DNA of 64,000 nt from contig NC_092312.1 in the NCBI RefSeq assembly GCF_036785885.1, forward strand, positions 14,030,001 through 14,094,000. Direction: 5' to 3'. Positions 49,412 through 61,550 of the stretch are shown here, piece by piece. The position numbers and the translations under genes are program-made. The stretch comes from Coffea arabica (Eukaryota > Streptophyta > Magnoliopsida > Gentianales > Rubiaceae). The notes beneath the pieces were generated by a model. The model had not been told where the DNA came from. It did not search any database and worked only from the letters and a program-made list of their open reading frames with translations. Numbering within the stretch: the first letter of the stretch is position 1; each line of letters opens with the position of its first letter.

Positions 49412-49740
49412 CTCCCTCCGTCCCACTTTGATAGTACTGCTTCTTTTTTCACACAGTTTAAGAAAAAGTAGTTAATTTTGTTGGAAAAGTAAATTTAGAT
49501 AGCTATTTTTCTAAAATACCCTCACATTAAATAGAGTACAACTTTATGGGAACTTGAATTAATGGTAAAAAAAGAATTAACTCTCATTAAATGGGGTAGG
49601 TTTATAGCAACAACAACTTGTATTGAATAAGGGTATTTTAGGAAAATGAAAATACAACTACATTCTTCAATTGGAAAGTGGACTGCAATTTGGGACAGAC
49701 AAAAAAGGAAAACAGGACTATCAAAGTGGGACGGAGGGAG
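49412..49740. mobile_element. Stowaway (Tc1/mariner) MITE, 329 bp
   Basis: Terminal inverted repeats CTCCCTCCGTCCCACTTT...AAAGTGGGACGGAGGGAG are flanked by TA target duplications (49410-49411 and 49741-49742). This is the standard Stowaway signature. It encodes no protein. It sits about 45 bp upstream of the MYB TATA box. Confidence 0.95.
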
Positions 49741-49744
49741 TATA

Positions 49745-50230
49745 TGAATAAGTCAAAATTTAAAAAATTCATTGAAAAATGATCGAATTACCAAATATAT
49801 ATATCTAGAAATCATTTGTTTTATGCAACACTTATTATACATCTATAAAAGTACTCGTTGTTGCATTTGAAATCGAAGCACAAGTTTGGGGTAGTAAGGA
49901 TTTAAATGTTAAGTTTTGTTGTAAGAATTTGTGGGTGGGGGAAGAGGAAGATAATGTCAATAGAAGGGGAACATAATGGTTGAAATATAATTTCCCAAAC
50001 TTTTGGGGGCAGGTACTCCTCCCCGGCCCGCCATTTTTGGAGGTTTACTTTGTTAAGGAGGCATCGTCGTACGGGATTCTAATTATTTCGTAGCAGCAGC
50101 AGCGTACATTCCAAAAGTTAAGGTTGAAGGATCAACACGGTTTCTGTGTCCGTATCCGATGGGCGGGACCAAGTGTTTTGATAATTTAAATGAGTACTTA
50201 AATTTAACCGATTCAAGTAGTATTAATTCC
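49745..50230. other. Spacer beyond the MYB promoter
   Basis: AT-rich with no supported gene. It may contain the distal MYB promoter. Confidence 0.35.
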
Positions 50231-50234
50231 ACTG

Positions 50235-50310
50235 GGCCAGTGGCTCAGTGGCGACCACCAGGCTTGGGCTGTAGACGAGGATTCAAGTCTCACCTGTAGT
50301 AAAAAAAATT
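50235..50310 (+). mobile_element. tRNA-derived SINE-like fragment
   Basis: 'GCCAGTGGCTCAGTGGCGAC' resembles a pol III A box and 'GAGGATTCAAGTCTC' a B box. A short A-run follows (50300-50308). It does not fold as a proper tRNA. Confidence 0.4.
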
Positions 50311-50654
50311 TAGGAATTGTATCATAGTACTTCCTTGATTTAGTTGAATAGGTTATACCGTTGTTGAAAAAAAGTACTATTAATACATTCCTTTAAAAAA
50401 AAAAAGTATTAATACATTCATGCGTATTTGATGATAAAAAATAGTACATTAATTTTAATTAATTAAGTAGCACTTACTTTCTTATGCAAAACTTACTTTA
50501 AAAAATAAATAATATAGTATTCATTTATCACTTAATTCAAAATACGTCTAAATGTTAAAATTTTAGTACCACAAATTCAATAATTTAATAGATTCAAATT
50601 TTAATTTTATCAAACACTCGGTAAACTATCCATCAAACATCATGTTTGATTTGC

Positions 50655-50722
50655 CCGACCTGGGTAGCTCACCTGGTGGTGTAGTCTCTAGTTAGAGCAT
50701 CCACCAAGGTTCGACTCCCAGT
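50655..50722 (+). mobile_element. tRNA-derived SINE-like fragment
   Basis: 'CTGGGTAGCTCACCTGGTGG' (A-box-like) and 'AAGGTTCGACTCCCAG' (B-box-like) are spaced about 45 bp apart. The hAT-type MITE at 50738 is inserted just to the right. Confidence 0.45.
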
Positions 50723-50737
50723 AACCAAAATGGGAAA

Positions 50738-51197
50738 TAGGGCTGCAAACGAGCCGAGCCGAGTCGAGCTTTGAGCTAATCGAGCCGAGCCTCGGCTAAA
50801 TTTTATCAAGCTCGAGCTCGACTCGAATCAAGTCGAGCCGAGCTCGAGCTCGAAAAAAATAAAAAAAAAATTATTTTATTTTTAAAAAAATAAATAAAAT
50901 AATATTTTTTTCTGAATAAATAATAAAATATTAAGGATATATCCGTAATTTCACTATGAAAATAAAAAATAAAAAAAATATATATATAATATACGTAATT
51001 TATTATTAAATAAAAATAAAAATAAAAAAAAATATATATATACTCAAACTCGCGAGCCGGCTTAATATTCTGAGCTCGAGTTCGAGCTCGAGTTTGACTC
51101 GAGCTGGCTCGAGCTCGACTCGAGCTCGATTAATGTCGAGCTCGACTAGAGCTTGGCTCGAGCCGCTCGCGAGCGGTTCGATTCGTTTGCAACCCTA
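50738..51197. mobile_element. hAT-type MITE with GAGCTCGAG subterminal repeats, 460 bp
   Basis: Termini TAGGGCTGCAAACGA...TCGTTTGCAACCCTA (imperfect inverted repeats) are flanked by a perfect 8-bp target duplication ATGGGAAA (50730-50737 and 51198-51205). Long subterminal arrays of GAGC(T/C)CGAG flank an AT-rich core. No protein is encoded. Confidence 0.95.
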
Positions 51198-51205
51198 ATG
51201 GGAAA

Positions 51206-52720
51206 TGACCCAACAACCCAAATAAGGGTTGGGGCCTGAAGTTGGGCCAGGCCCTTTTTTTAGACAAAAAAAAAAAAAAAATCATGTTTGATTTTATATG
51301 TATAGCGTGATGAGAAGCTTTTGACAATGATACGTACGTGATTAACTTGGACATTCACAAGTCCCTGTTCAGCTTGCACAAATAGACAAGATTGAAATTT
51401 TTGTGGAAATGAACTGACGTTGCTACAGCAAAACTCAAAATAGGGGAGGTAAACCTTAGGAGAACCAAGTGAAGCTGTTAGAGACCTCGGAAGAGGTTCC
51501 TGAAATTATCTCTCATTGCTAAATTTCAAATAATGAAAGCATTTCGTAGTTGTCTTTGGATACACTTTCACAATTTATTTCTCAACGTCTGACTCACTAA
51601 AGGTCAATAAACTATTTAATTCTTAGGATATTGTCAACTATTCTGACCAAAAAGATTTACAAAAACTCCTATCTTGTAAATGTTTTTATCCGCTAGTATA
51701 TACACTATTAGTTTATATAAGATAAGTTGTTATTTTTATAGTTGCGTAAGCATATATATATATATATATATATCTTCCTCAAAATTAATATTTTAATTTC
51801 TTCTTAGTACAATATACAGTAAGAATGTTCTAATCCAATGAGAACACTCTCTTAATATTAATTTTTCAAATTATTCTTTTGGTTCTTTCCTAATATTTAT
51901 ACCTAGTTAAACTTAGGTTTGCATTACGAGATTTTAAAATACCATAGTCTCCACAAATATTGGGGTTACAAATTAGCGGAACCAAGAATGTGAATGATAT
52001 TTCAACTTTTTTTTTTTTTTTTTTGTGGTACTGAATTTATGCTTTTCTTGTGTCAATGACAAGTAGGATAATTGTTTTTTTTAAAGGCGAAAAATAGGAT
52101 AGTTACTTACTCCTATATTTTGGATTATATATTACTCGTATTCGAACCCTGGTAGAGTGTAAACTCGAATCGAACAACAAGCAATTCATTGAAGTAGTAA
52201 AATTATCATTTTAAGAGAATTTTGTAGAAAATAAATAGACAAGGAAAACTCAAGGCTTTTATATGTAGTTAAATATTCCCACTATTTTTCATGAAGACAG
52301 ACTTATTTTTATTCTCACCCACACTGAGCACAGTTAGTTAAAATAATCATTTTGCTTAGTACTTTCCTCAAATATCCTTCAATTAACGCAAAATGACACA
52401 TATTATTATACTATTCAAGCGGCTAACTCGAGTTACGAAATCTTTCCTAGAACTTATCATCGTTAATACCAAATGACAAATTAGTTGCCATTTTTAAAAA
52501 TCAAACAATACAAATATACAAATAAAATGAACCCATAATCATGAGACGGAAGAATTATGCGAAAATAAATAGTTTGGAACACCTGGGCTTGTTGATGCCT
52601 GAGGTGATGCCACTTGTAACACCTTAGGTCCAGTGAATTGACCCAATAACTCTTTTTAAACTAAAACCACGAGTTCAAAATAATTTAAAAAAAAAAACAG
52701 TTAATAATTCAATCGGCCGA
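51206..52720. other. AT-rich spacer between two hAT-type MITEs
   Basis: No supported gene. It holds an AT microsatellite at about 51748-51772 and T-runs near 52009-52024. Short frames lack domains. Confidence 0.4.
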
Positions 52721-52730
52721 AACTCGTATG

Positions 52731-53243
52731 TAGGGCTGCAAACGAATCGAGCGGCTCGCGAGCGGCTCGAGTCAAGCTCGAGTCGAGCTCGAGTCGAGCT
52801 CGATGTTAATCGAACTCGAGTCGAGCTCGAGCCGGCTCGAGTCAAACTCGAGCTCAGAATATTAAGCTCGTTAGCTCGCGAGCCGGCTCGCGAGCTTGGG
52901 TATATATATATATATATATATTTTTTTTTTATTTTTATTTAATAATAAAATTACGTATATTATATATATATTTTTTATTTTTTATTTTCATAGTAAAATT
53001 ACGTATATGTCCTTAATATTTTATTATTTATTAAGAAAAAAATATTATTTTATTTATTTTTTAAAATAAAATATTTATTTTTTATTTTTTTTCGAGCTCG
53101 AGCTCGGCTCGACTTAATTCGAGTCGAGCTCGAGCTCGAAATTTGCCGGCTCGTCGAGCTCGAGCTCGAGCTTGGCAAAATTTAGTCGAGACTCGACTCG
53201 ATTAGCTCAAAACTCGACTCGGCTCGACTCGTTTGCAGCCCTA
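52731..53243. mobile_element. hAT-type MITE with GAGCTCGAG subterminal repeats, 513 bp
   Basis: Termini TAGGGCTGCAAACGA...TCGTTTGCAGCCCTA are flanked by a perfect 8-bp target duplication CTCGTATG (52723-52730 and 53244-53251). It is in opposite orientation to, and closely related in sequence to, the copy at 50738. A local duplication of 'taataattcaatcggccg' brackets the insertion (about 52701 and 53264). Confidence 0.95.
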
Positions 53244-53259
53244 CTCGTATGTCACTCAT

Positions 53260-53740
53260 TTGGTAATAATTCAATCGGCCGAAACTCACACATCACTCAT
53301 TAAAATGTTGAAAGATTCTCCCTCCCTTTGTCCATATTGTCGAAATATAACAAATGCATGTGATTTTTTAGGTGGTCCTCGACAATTTCTTGTTTGCTTG
53401 GAGAAAATGAAGTGAACGGATTCTAGGATGCTCCTTTCGCGCACTATGAAGACGAGCATGATAGTACTAGAATTTTGTCCAGAATGCAAGCAAAAATGTC
53501 TTATGATCTTCCGAGACATATCTCTTTTAAGATTTTTTGTGATCTAATACAAGATGACAAGGTTTTCTCAAGGAATCGTCAATCTCAAGCTGCAGAAAAA
53601 TTAAACACCATTATTTTTTATTGATGAAATTGAAAACAAAAATAAGAAAGTTTTCGGACATGTAGTGCATTGTCTCTACCTAATTCCTATGGACCCCATC
53701 TTGACTCTTATAATTTGGATTTATATCTTACTGTTTTAAT
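53260..53740. other. Unassigned stretch
   Basis: Short frames at 53305-53415 and 53286-53519 include cysteine pairs (CPYC and, in a shifted frame, CPEC). I cannot tie them to a family. No gene is called. Confidence 0.3.
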
Positions 53741-53744
53741 AATA

Positions 53745-53890
53745 GAGTAAATCTTATATACACTGACTGTATATATATTATCACCGTTGGATTCATGATA
53801 TATATGTAAAAGTTAAATTTAAATTTTATATAGCTGTCATTCATCAAACGTAGATAATGTATATACTGTCAGTGTAAGAAAGATTAATCC
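53745..53890. mobile_element. Short MITE, about 146 bp
   Basis: 'GTAAATCTTATATACACTGAC' style left end and 'GTCAGTGTAAGAAAGATTAA' right end are imperfect inverted repeats around a short AT-rich core. No protein is encoded. Confidence 0.65.
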
Positions 53891-54412
53891 TTAACTAAAA
53901 ATACATACCTTTATCTATGTAGAAAGTTCTTTAAAATAAGTTGGAGTTGGAAGAACATTTCTTCAACAATAAATATTACCCTTCTTAAATTGTCAAATGT
54001 GAAATGCGTGCGTTTGTTTCTCAATTCTGGACGGTACAGAATTAGCCAATCAGGCTCACGTTGGAGACATCCTATTGGAGGTTAATATCACTGGATTGTC
54101 TTTTTTTTTTTTCTGCCGGAAATAATATATTCTATTATGCACCTACACCTATTTCTACTCTATATTAGGGAGAGGGGAGGACCCAAAGGGTTAAGAGGAG
54201 GAGGGGGGAGCCTGGAGGGGACTGAATCATTACCTGTCGAGGCGAGTGACTTTTCAAAAAATCATGAATTTTTAGAATGCAGACAAAAAATTTTGATCCT
54301 TTGACTTACATTCAAGCAAAGTTTTAAATCGCTTTCGGTAATCAATTATTCTCTAGGAGTAGTTGGTCATCATTGGTTTGTCACTGTTGCTCTCTTTCAA
54401 CTAATTTACAAG

Positions 54413-55925
54413 AAAGCTGCTGACAGGTGTCGAGCCTGTACAATAATAATTACCTACTCAAGAGAAATACAGATTTTGTATATAGTAGTGAGTAGGGTCG
54501 AATCCACAGGGACTGGAGAGAAATTTATTTCTTTCCAAATCAATAGAACAAAATTAGGGGATATTCAATGGAATGAAAGTGAAAATAAAATAAATAAAAT
54601 TTAAAAGCTAACTCACCAAGTGCAATTTACTAAAACTAGTAATTAATATAATTCTACCCAAAGGATCAACTTCTCAGGTACGGTCCGATTAAATGATCAT
54701 CGATGCAAAGATATTTCATTTATTCGTCACTAGGTTGGTTATAGTTATCAACAATCTCTGACAACCAGTTCTTCCTTACTTTTTCGACAGTCAAGGTACG
54801 ACCGTTGACTGCTTCCCTAACCAGAAAACAACCCTAGGTACGATCATATGAATTTAATTATCTAGTTGCATTAAAGCTAAAAGAACCCGACCCTAATCAA
54901 TAAATACGCTAAGAGGATTTATTTAAACTAGATCTTGCGTTTCCCCAACATAAAGCCAATTATGATGGTCGCCACTAGTTGTCAACTGAACGAACAATTA
55001 CGGATTCAATTCAATTAATGTGGCAGTCGGCTATTATATTAAATTAAACATCCGGCTGTTGATATTCAATTAATAAAATACCCATGAACAATTAATTCAG
55101 AAAAAGCGCGAATAGCAACAAATTGGAAGAAATAATGAAGATTCGATTAGATCTCACAGATATTATGGACCGCGCCTGCGCGTCGACCTTTGGGTAGAGG
55201 AGAAAATTAGCCGCTCATCATCATGTCAAACTCGCGTGATTTGATTAATATCATCCACACAATTGTCCAGAAATTAATTGCCAAGGAGTTAGAGAAGGTG
55301 AATTAATCAAAATAACAACAAAGAGAAACCTGGTTTTGTCTTCGTATTGGAACCGCAATTACAAAGCAAAAGGCTGACGAAGAATTGTCCAGCGCAAGAG
55401 TTAAAAGTCGAAAGGGAAAAGAAAAACTAAGGCTAATGTATCAATTGGACGTGAATCTGGCTTTCTGATTGCTACCCTAGAGAAAAGAAACGTTTTAAAC
55501 AATCATTGAAAAACTAAAGCTAAAAGCTAATCTCATGCCTAAGCCGTCAACCTGGCTTTTCTATTCTATATCTTTGTAGCCGCCGCCAACCAAGAAAGAA
55601 ACGTCTTCAGTAGCCGTTCTTTTCCTAAGGGTTTTAATCCCGTGCTCCTGATCCACGTAGAACTGGTCTTCTAGTTGGCCCTGCTGCTACCAAGCCCGCG
55701 GGTCCGGCTTTTAAGTGAGTCTCCCCAGTTTCTGGCGCGGGCAAGCTCTGAAATAAAGGGTCTTTTAAATATTTGCCTCAAAAGATTATTTTTAGCGCCA
55801 ACCACCTACAATTCACATAAATATCAAATATCAGCAAAATCTCAATTCTTAACACCATGAGTAACCAAAATTAGGACAGAATAGTAGAGCAAAACGTTCC
55901 CAAAAATCGCTCTATCAGCTGCCAG
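54413..55925. mobile_element. Putative non-autonomous retroelement or solo LTR, about 1.5 kb
   Basis: It begins TGACAGGTGTCGAGCCTGTA and has a GGGTCGAATCCACAGGGAC motif about 85 bp in. No open frame of note is present. The nested repeat near 58726 has a comparable 'ggtcgatcccacgag' motif at a similar offset, suggesting one superfamily. The right boundary (near 'ctatcagctgccagc') is uncertain, and I found no primer-binding site. Confidence 0.4.
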
Positions 55926-55929
55926 CACC

Positions 55930-56630
55930 AAACAAACTTGTAAGGACAGGTTACATGCGTCCTGATGAACTAGTGAATAAAACCAGTCTTTTTTTTTTTT
56001 TGGGTGGGTAGAATTCTTAAAAGATAGGCAAGAATGTATCTAATCCCCGAGGTTCTGTCAAGCTCGCTTTTAAACAAGGGGATCCCTCCCAAACAATGTC
56101 ACAAGTTTCATGATCCATGATTTATCGGTAGTGCATAACACAGGTTCTGGTCTTGAATACAATGAATATCAGGCAAACCATTACAAGATTTTGCAATAGT
56201 AGAACAAGTTGGTTCGCCCTTCAACCAAATGGTGAACATGCACAAAGAAACTGACTCAACATGGTCAATGAAAAAAATTAGAGGCCATCAAACTATTTAT
56301 TGCCGAACAGATATGTGGTAAGCATCCAATTATACGTCATAAATAGCACAATTATACAAAAAGATGGGAGCATATATGTGGTAGGAGAGTATCAAACAAT
56401 TTTTGCAATACACGCGTAAAACTTGTCCTATTTTAGTCTTTAAAATATAAAGTTTTTCACTTTAGTATAAACATCGGCCAAAAATTTCACTAAATGGAAT
56501 AATTTTATACCTTAGAAACTAAAGTATCCCACTTTAAAATTTAGGTATAAAGGCAGGAATTTGAGTATAGTTGAAAAGTACAAAGTGAAATTAACCTATA
56601 TTCTTTGATACCCCGGCCAAGGATCCCAAT
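55930..56630. other. Spacer left of duplication unit 3
   Basis: No gene is supported. 56405-56597 resembles the right half of the MITE at 8323 (ending 'caaagtgaaattaac'). Confidence 0.45.
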
Positions 56631-56848
56631 CTGATTTTTGTTAGAAGATGCTACGGAGACAAAATTCACAAAGAATGCCAAGTTGGTAGGAGTATGTAGC
56701 AAAATACGAATGTATGTCCATGAAGTCAGAAATAACATCGAGAATAATTGAAGAAATGCTTCATACATAATAACCATATTGATCCTTAGTACTTACCATG
56801 CTTTAACAAATATTTGGCTGGATTGTTCACTAGTTGGTATAATTGTAA

Positions 56849-56986
56849 AGCTGGATCGCGGGACAAATCTCCTTTGGCAGTGAGCTTATCATTCTAGCTA
56901 GCTTGTAAGCTATAATCAGCTAAGCATTTAGAAAAGGTTAAATAACCAGCTTCTGCCAGAGGAGTAGTTGCCCAGTAATACAGCTC
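56849..56986 (-). ncRNA. MIR399: MIR399 precursor hairpin, locus E
   Basis: On the minus strand the 3' arm (56879-56859) reads TGCCAAAGGAGATTTGTCC then CG. It equals locus A except C to T at position 17 (and the last bases). The 5' arm (56973-56953) reads GGGCAACTACTCCTCTGGCA. The stem closes with AGCTG and CAGCT at the base, and the loop is about 73 nt. The seed is canonical, so target recognition should be kept. A star-arm T to C change gives one A-C mismatch. Confidence 0.82.
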
Positions 56987-57039
56987 CAAACTTCGACTTT
57001 GGCCATTGCTGCAATCGACAAGCTTGAGGGGGAAAATGT

Positions 57040-57090
57040 ACTGATAGGTCATGGAATAAGCCCATTGGTTGCATGCAAATAGTATATTCT
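57040..57090 (-). promoter_or_regulatory. MIR399 locus E promoter: P1BS, weakened TATA
   Basis: On the minus strand, GAATATAC (57089-57082) fits GNATATNC in the same flanking context as locus A. The TATA position reads CCTATCAGTACA where locus A has CCTATAAATATA, so core promoter strength may be reduced. Confidence 0.65.
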
Positions 57091-57144
57091 GCAAAACATT
57101 CGACATTCTATTAAAAATTACAAGCCACTCTAATTTTTTCATTG

Positions 57145-58000
57145 ATCATTAGCTAAACTATGTGCTTTAGTTTTTTATCCCTTTTTTTTTTTTTTTTTTT
57201 TTGGCGTAGTTGAGTCTTCCCGTTCTCCTCTCTGCCTCTTAAATTCTATCCCTTCCTTGCTAAAAAAAAAAAAAAAAAAACCAAAAAAAGGTCTTCTTTT
57301 ATTGTTCCATACTGAAAGAAATTCAAAGTATATGCAGAAAACTCATAATTATTGCATGTAAACATAAATCACATGCATTATGCTAGAATTATCTACTTAG
57401 GCGTGATACACAGAGTGTGAGTTCACTATCTTTTCATTGTTGAGATTACTTGATTTCATCCTAATAGTAGTTAGCCAATTTTTATTAAATTTATCATTAT
57501 TAGACCAAATTAAAGATGGAGAAGCAAAATGTTTTAAGCACAAAATTAATTCACGGTCCATCAAGTAGCCAGAGTGACCAAATAGCGAATTACTCTGGAT
57601 GGATTTCTTTATTTTATGAAATAAATGGATCACATTAAGATCAAGAAATAGCTAACATATGTAGCATCTAATTAAGCATAGGCTGCAAGTGGATAAAGTT
57701 AAATACTTTCTAGTCTATCCCTCCTCAGATAAAATATCAACTACAAATTAAAGGGTTGTCTGTTTGATTGCCTTCAATGTTAGGGGAGAAACATCTTGAG
57801 AGAACCCATTAAAGAGTCTAATGTGCAAGTTAAGAATTCAACTCTAAAATATCAACTAAAAAGTTTGGTAAGAAGCATTGAAGGTGAATGATGGAAAGTC
57901 GAAAAGTATGGAGATACTTGATGGTAAATCTAAGTTGATGATTCAAGGGTCAAGGAAAAGGTAGAGTTCAATGTTAATTTTGGAAGTGAATCGGTAAAGA
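57145..58000. other. Spacer between hairpin E and retroelement sequence
   Basis: Long T- and A-runs (57182-57202, 57262-57280). No gene is supported. Confidence 0.4.
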
Positions 58001-58471
58001 CTTTCTCACAACTCCAACGGTTGATATTACATCCCAGATGATTTTTAGCTTCGGATTATATTTTTTAGGTGGTGTGACATGTGTTCTAAAGAAACAAAAG
58101 AATTTAATTTTCAAATGTCAGAAAACTTTGATGGCTATGAATTTTATGTTGCGGGTGTAGTCTTGGAAACCACACATGGCGAGATAGTTCTGAGGATGGA
58201 AAGAAGTATGATAATTTTATCACTTGATTGTCTCAATGATTAGGGTTAGGGCTAGTAGTGATAAGAAATCCTGCAACGGGAGATAGTGAATTAAGATACC
58301 TTCTCGCGGGTAAACTGGAGATTGGACCCGTAGTAAATACACATGTTCATTTATCGATTAAATTAATTTAGTATCAGGACTGTATTGATTAGAATGTATA
58401 GTTCGGTACCATATTATTTGGTAGTTGAAGGCAAATAGTTGCTAAAAGAAATATTCGCCAAGGTGGAGATT
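58000..58471 (+). mobile_element. Retroelement internal tail with polypurine tract
   Basis: Sequence immediately left of an LTR start ends in AAGGTGGAGATT, a typical Copia-type polypurine tract. No intact protein is visible. This should be the 3' end of an internal domain. Confidence 0.5.
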
Positions 58472-60946
58472 TGTTAGGAAATGGGTTTAATTTCTTTTAG
58501 ACAGGTTTTTTATTTTGTGTGGAAATAACTAATTTTCTAATTGTTTTTAGTTATTTGAAATAGTAGTCAAGGAATTTTCTATTTTGTTTAGAATTTAGAA
58601 GTTATTTCTTATTCTGTACAAATCTAGAAATTAGCATTGATTTCCTGTTGTTATTTGGTTTTTGATCAAATAATATTCTCCATAAATAGATGCGTTGGTT
58701 GACGGGGTTTTTTGCTATACGTACAAGTTAAAAAACCAAATTACACCTGTTCATTGCAAGTATACAGGTCAACTAGTAGTTTAGGGTATATATCGGGTCG
58801 ATCCCACGAGAAAGAGTGAACAATTACCGGTATTACTAAATCTTCTCTATTATTTAGACTATCAATGAATTATAACAAATTTAACCTACTGAAATTATAC
58901 TAAATAACAAATGAATGCTCCTTAGGTTATGGTATCCCTAACTACTCATGCAATTGTCATTTTTGGATCATTGAATACTACATCTAAGTTAGTTATGGTG
59001 TAATTTCCTTATGCCTTTGAATCCTACTTTCGTAGTGAATCAATTATATTCACAACTAATCCATACCTATTCTCATGGTTATGAAATTAGCTATAAGTTC
59101 ATTTTTTCAATGAAATTACATGAAATTAATCACCAAAATCTCATAGGTGCACCTCTACTCTCGTGAGTATACTCCCCATGTTTAGTACTAATTGAACTAA
59201 TATTAAATCTTAATTTTCATTGCAGAAATAACACCTTAGATAATCACAATTAATGGTAATCATGATTTAAAGAGTTAAAGTGCTAAATAACTTGTTCAAA
59301 TCATAGCAGTCAAATAGCCAAATAATAAGCACTAACAATCATAAAAAGTTCAACCAAACCCAAGGCATAAACTTTAAAGACACATAAATAACATAAATTC
59401 TAGAACTTGTATATTAGCTAAATTTGGAATCAAGTACAAAAGAGAAAAAGTTGGAAAGAAATGTAACCCTTGTCACATGAGTTCATCTCCTTGCCTTCTT
59501 CATCCTCCAACCTCTTCTTCATTTAACTAATAAACAAGAAAGATGAACTAACTAGTTAAAACTATCCTACACTAAAGAAATGGAAGAACTACATTTCTGC
59601 ACTCTTCTAGCTTCTCCCGTATGATCCTTTTAGACCTCCCAAATGTCTCTACATATAAACTACTATAAAGCTCATTTTTCACTAGTCAAATTTTCCACAC
59701 TTGGTTCCTAAATCTGAAATTGTTAAGATAGTCAATAACAAATGTTTTTAACTTGAAAATAAGCCACATTTCTTGCCCTTTTGTCTTCTGAAGCATGTGC
59801 ACCGAATTCCCTTGCAACTTATAACTGGAAAGTAATCTGAACACAAGAGAAATTGCTGAGCAAATTGCAGAATTTCAGCTACAAAACGCTCCTACACAAA
59901 ACGCGGCTTGCAGTCGCGTTTTGTCAACTCGTGTTTTCAATTCTGTGTTTTTGGCTTCATTTCAACTGCAATTTTCTCTATGATGAAGGCCGAAGTAGTT
60001 TTTGTGCAAAACACAAAAGTTTTAGTCCTTTGAATTAACTTTCCAATGCTTTAAAAATCATCCAAATTGGAGTTTTGTAGATTGAGATATGACCGAATAC
60101 TAACACCTGGTCAAACCCCTGTTTTCAACTTTGCACAGCAGTGTTGAATTTTGGTATTTCGACTTTTTGACTGAGTAATCGGCTGAATTGGATTCTGATG
60201 TCTTCATACCGAATTTAGATCTATCTTTTAGCTTCAAAATGGTATAAAGATTAACTCAATCCAATATATGTAGCTCCAGATATAGTCAAAATACGAAAAT
60301 GTGTTTGAGTTGTCAAAGCTGATTTTTCTTGATTTTTTTTGTCCTCAAATTGCATTTCTTCCTTTTACACTTCATATTTTATTTTCACCACTTTAATCCA
60401 TCATCAATCATCCAAATATCTTCTCAATGCACTTCATTTGATGATTGAATCATTAAACCTATAAAATATGAAGTTTTTACCATAAAAATCAATAGAAATG
60501 CAATGTTAGCCACTTTATAATAAAATGTAGATTTTTACCAAAACAATAGTTATTTTAGTTATAAAACTAAATAATCAAGCCAAAATTAACTAATCAAACA
60601 CACTAAAAATATGTAAAATATATTCTTATCATTGGTATACTACAAAAAGACATACAAGAAGCATACAAAGGCAACATGTAGTCTTATATATGGGGATGAG
60701 AGAGGGTTTTTGGAAGATGAGAGATGGTATACAAAAATTGGGTTTGGGTTCAAGTTGTATTCTAGTATAGGGTTTTCCTTTTATAATAAAGAACGGGTTT
60801 CTCTCCTTGGACGTAGACTTAATGATATAGTCGAACCACGTTAAATGTTGTGTGTCATTTATCTTTCATATTTGTGACTGTTTGTCATTAAATTGTTGTG
60901 TATTTAATATTTCAATAGTTATTTATTCCACGTTTGAATCCTAACA
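58472..60946 (+). mobile_element. LTR interrupted by a nested repeat
   Basis: The LTR starts TGTTAGGA (58472) and ends TCCTAACA (60946), perfect inverted ends. The two LTR parts (about 58472-58725 and 60620-60946) are split by a roughly 1.9-kb unrelated repeat. An internal-type polypurine tract is on its left and a primer-binding site on its right. Confidence 0.65.
58726..60618. mobile_element. Nested non-autonomous repeat inside the LTR, about 1.9 kb
   Basis: It carries 'cattgcaagtatacaggtc' and 'gggtcgatcccacgag' near its left end. These phrases recur in non-coding plant retroelement sequences. No protein is encoded. Boundaries are approximate; a TATAC at both edges may be the target duplication. 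Confidence 0.4.
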
Positions 60947-60948
60947 AG

Positions 60949-60959
60949 TGGTATCAGAG
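60949..60959 (+). other. Primer-binding site (initiator tRNA-Met type)
   Basis: TGGTATCAGAG begins two bases after the LTR end. This is the standard plant LTR-retrotransposon primer-binding site for tRNA-iMet. Confidence 0.85.
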
Positions 60960-61550
60960 TTTCAAGTTACGAGATTGAGGCTACTCATGGTTTCAGAGTT
61001 TCAGGTTGCAAGACAAGATTACTCATGGGCAAGTGAATTCTTCTCAGAGTTGGACCGGTGAAAATTCTCTTCTTGATGGTGGATCGAAGTACCAAAGTGT
61101 TAAAGAGTTGATTAGTGTTGGACTAGGTGCACCATGACTTTGGCAGGGGGTCCGGTTGGAGTTAGGATCAAGGAGCCAAGGTTTGGCAGTGATCCATAAT
61201 ACACTTTGGATATTGAAGAAGAATAAGTCAATGATTGAAAAATGAGATGATCTTAAATAATGTGGGTTTGCATTGAGTATTAAAGTGGGCTCTTAACTCT
61301 AAAAAGAGATTGTAAACTTGGGTTTAATGTGAAGGGTTACTTATGAAGAGCGAAATTTGTTAGATTCATAAGTAAAAAAATATACATGTTTTACATTGGT
61401 TCAAGAGACGAAGAAAAAGCGATTGATATGTAAATAAAGGCTTAAGACCTAATAAATTAAACTTTTGGATTTTGGACCCTTACTTACATATTAACTGCTC
61501 TTTTTTTTTCTCAAACCAATGTACGTAGGACATAGTCTTTTACTTATAAA
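60960..61550 (+). mobile_element. Retroelement internal leader without coding capacity
   Basis: Sequence right of the primer-binding site has no gag-pol frame. It returns to unit 3 homology near 61560, so the element is non-autonomous or truncated. Confidence 0.45.

Noticed and set aside
53286..53580. Cysteine-pair frames (CPYC, CPEC) suggestive of a zinc-binding or DUF674-type protein
   Set aside because: The pairs are in different frames and flanking residues do not match a family I can name.
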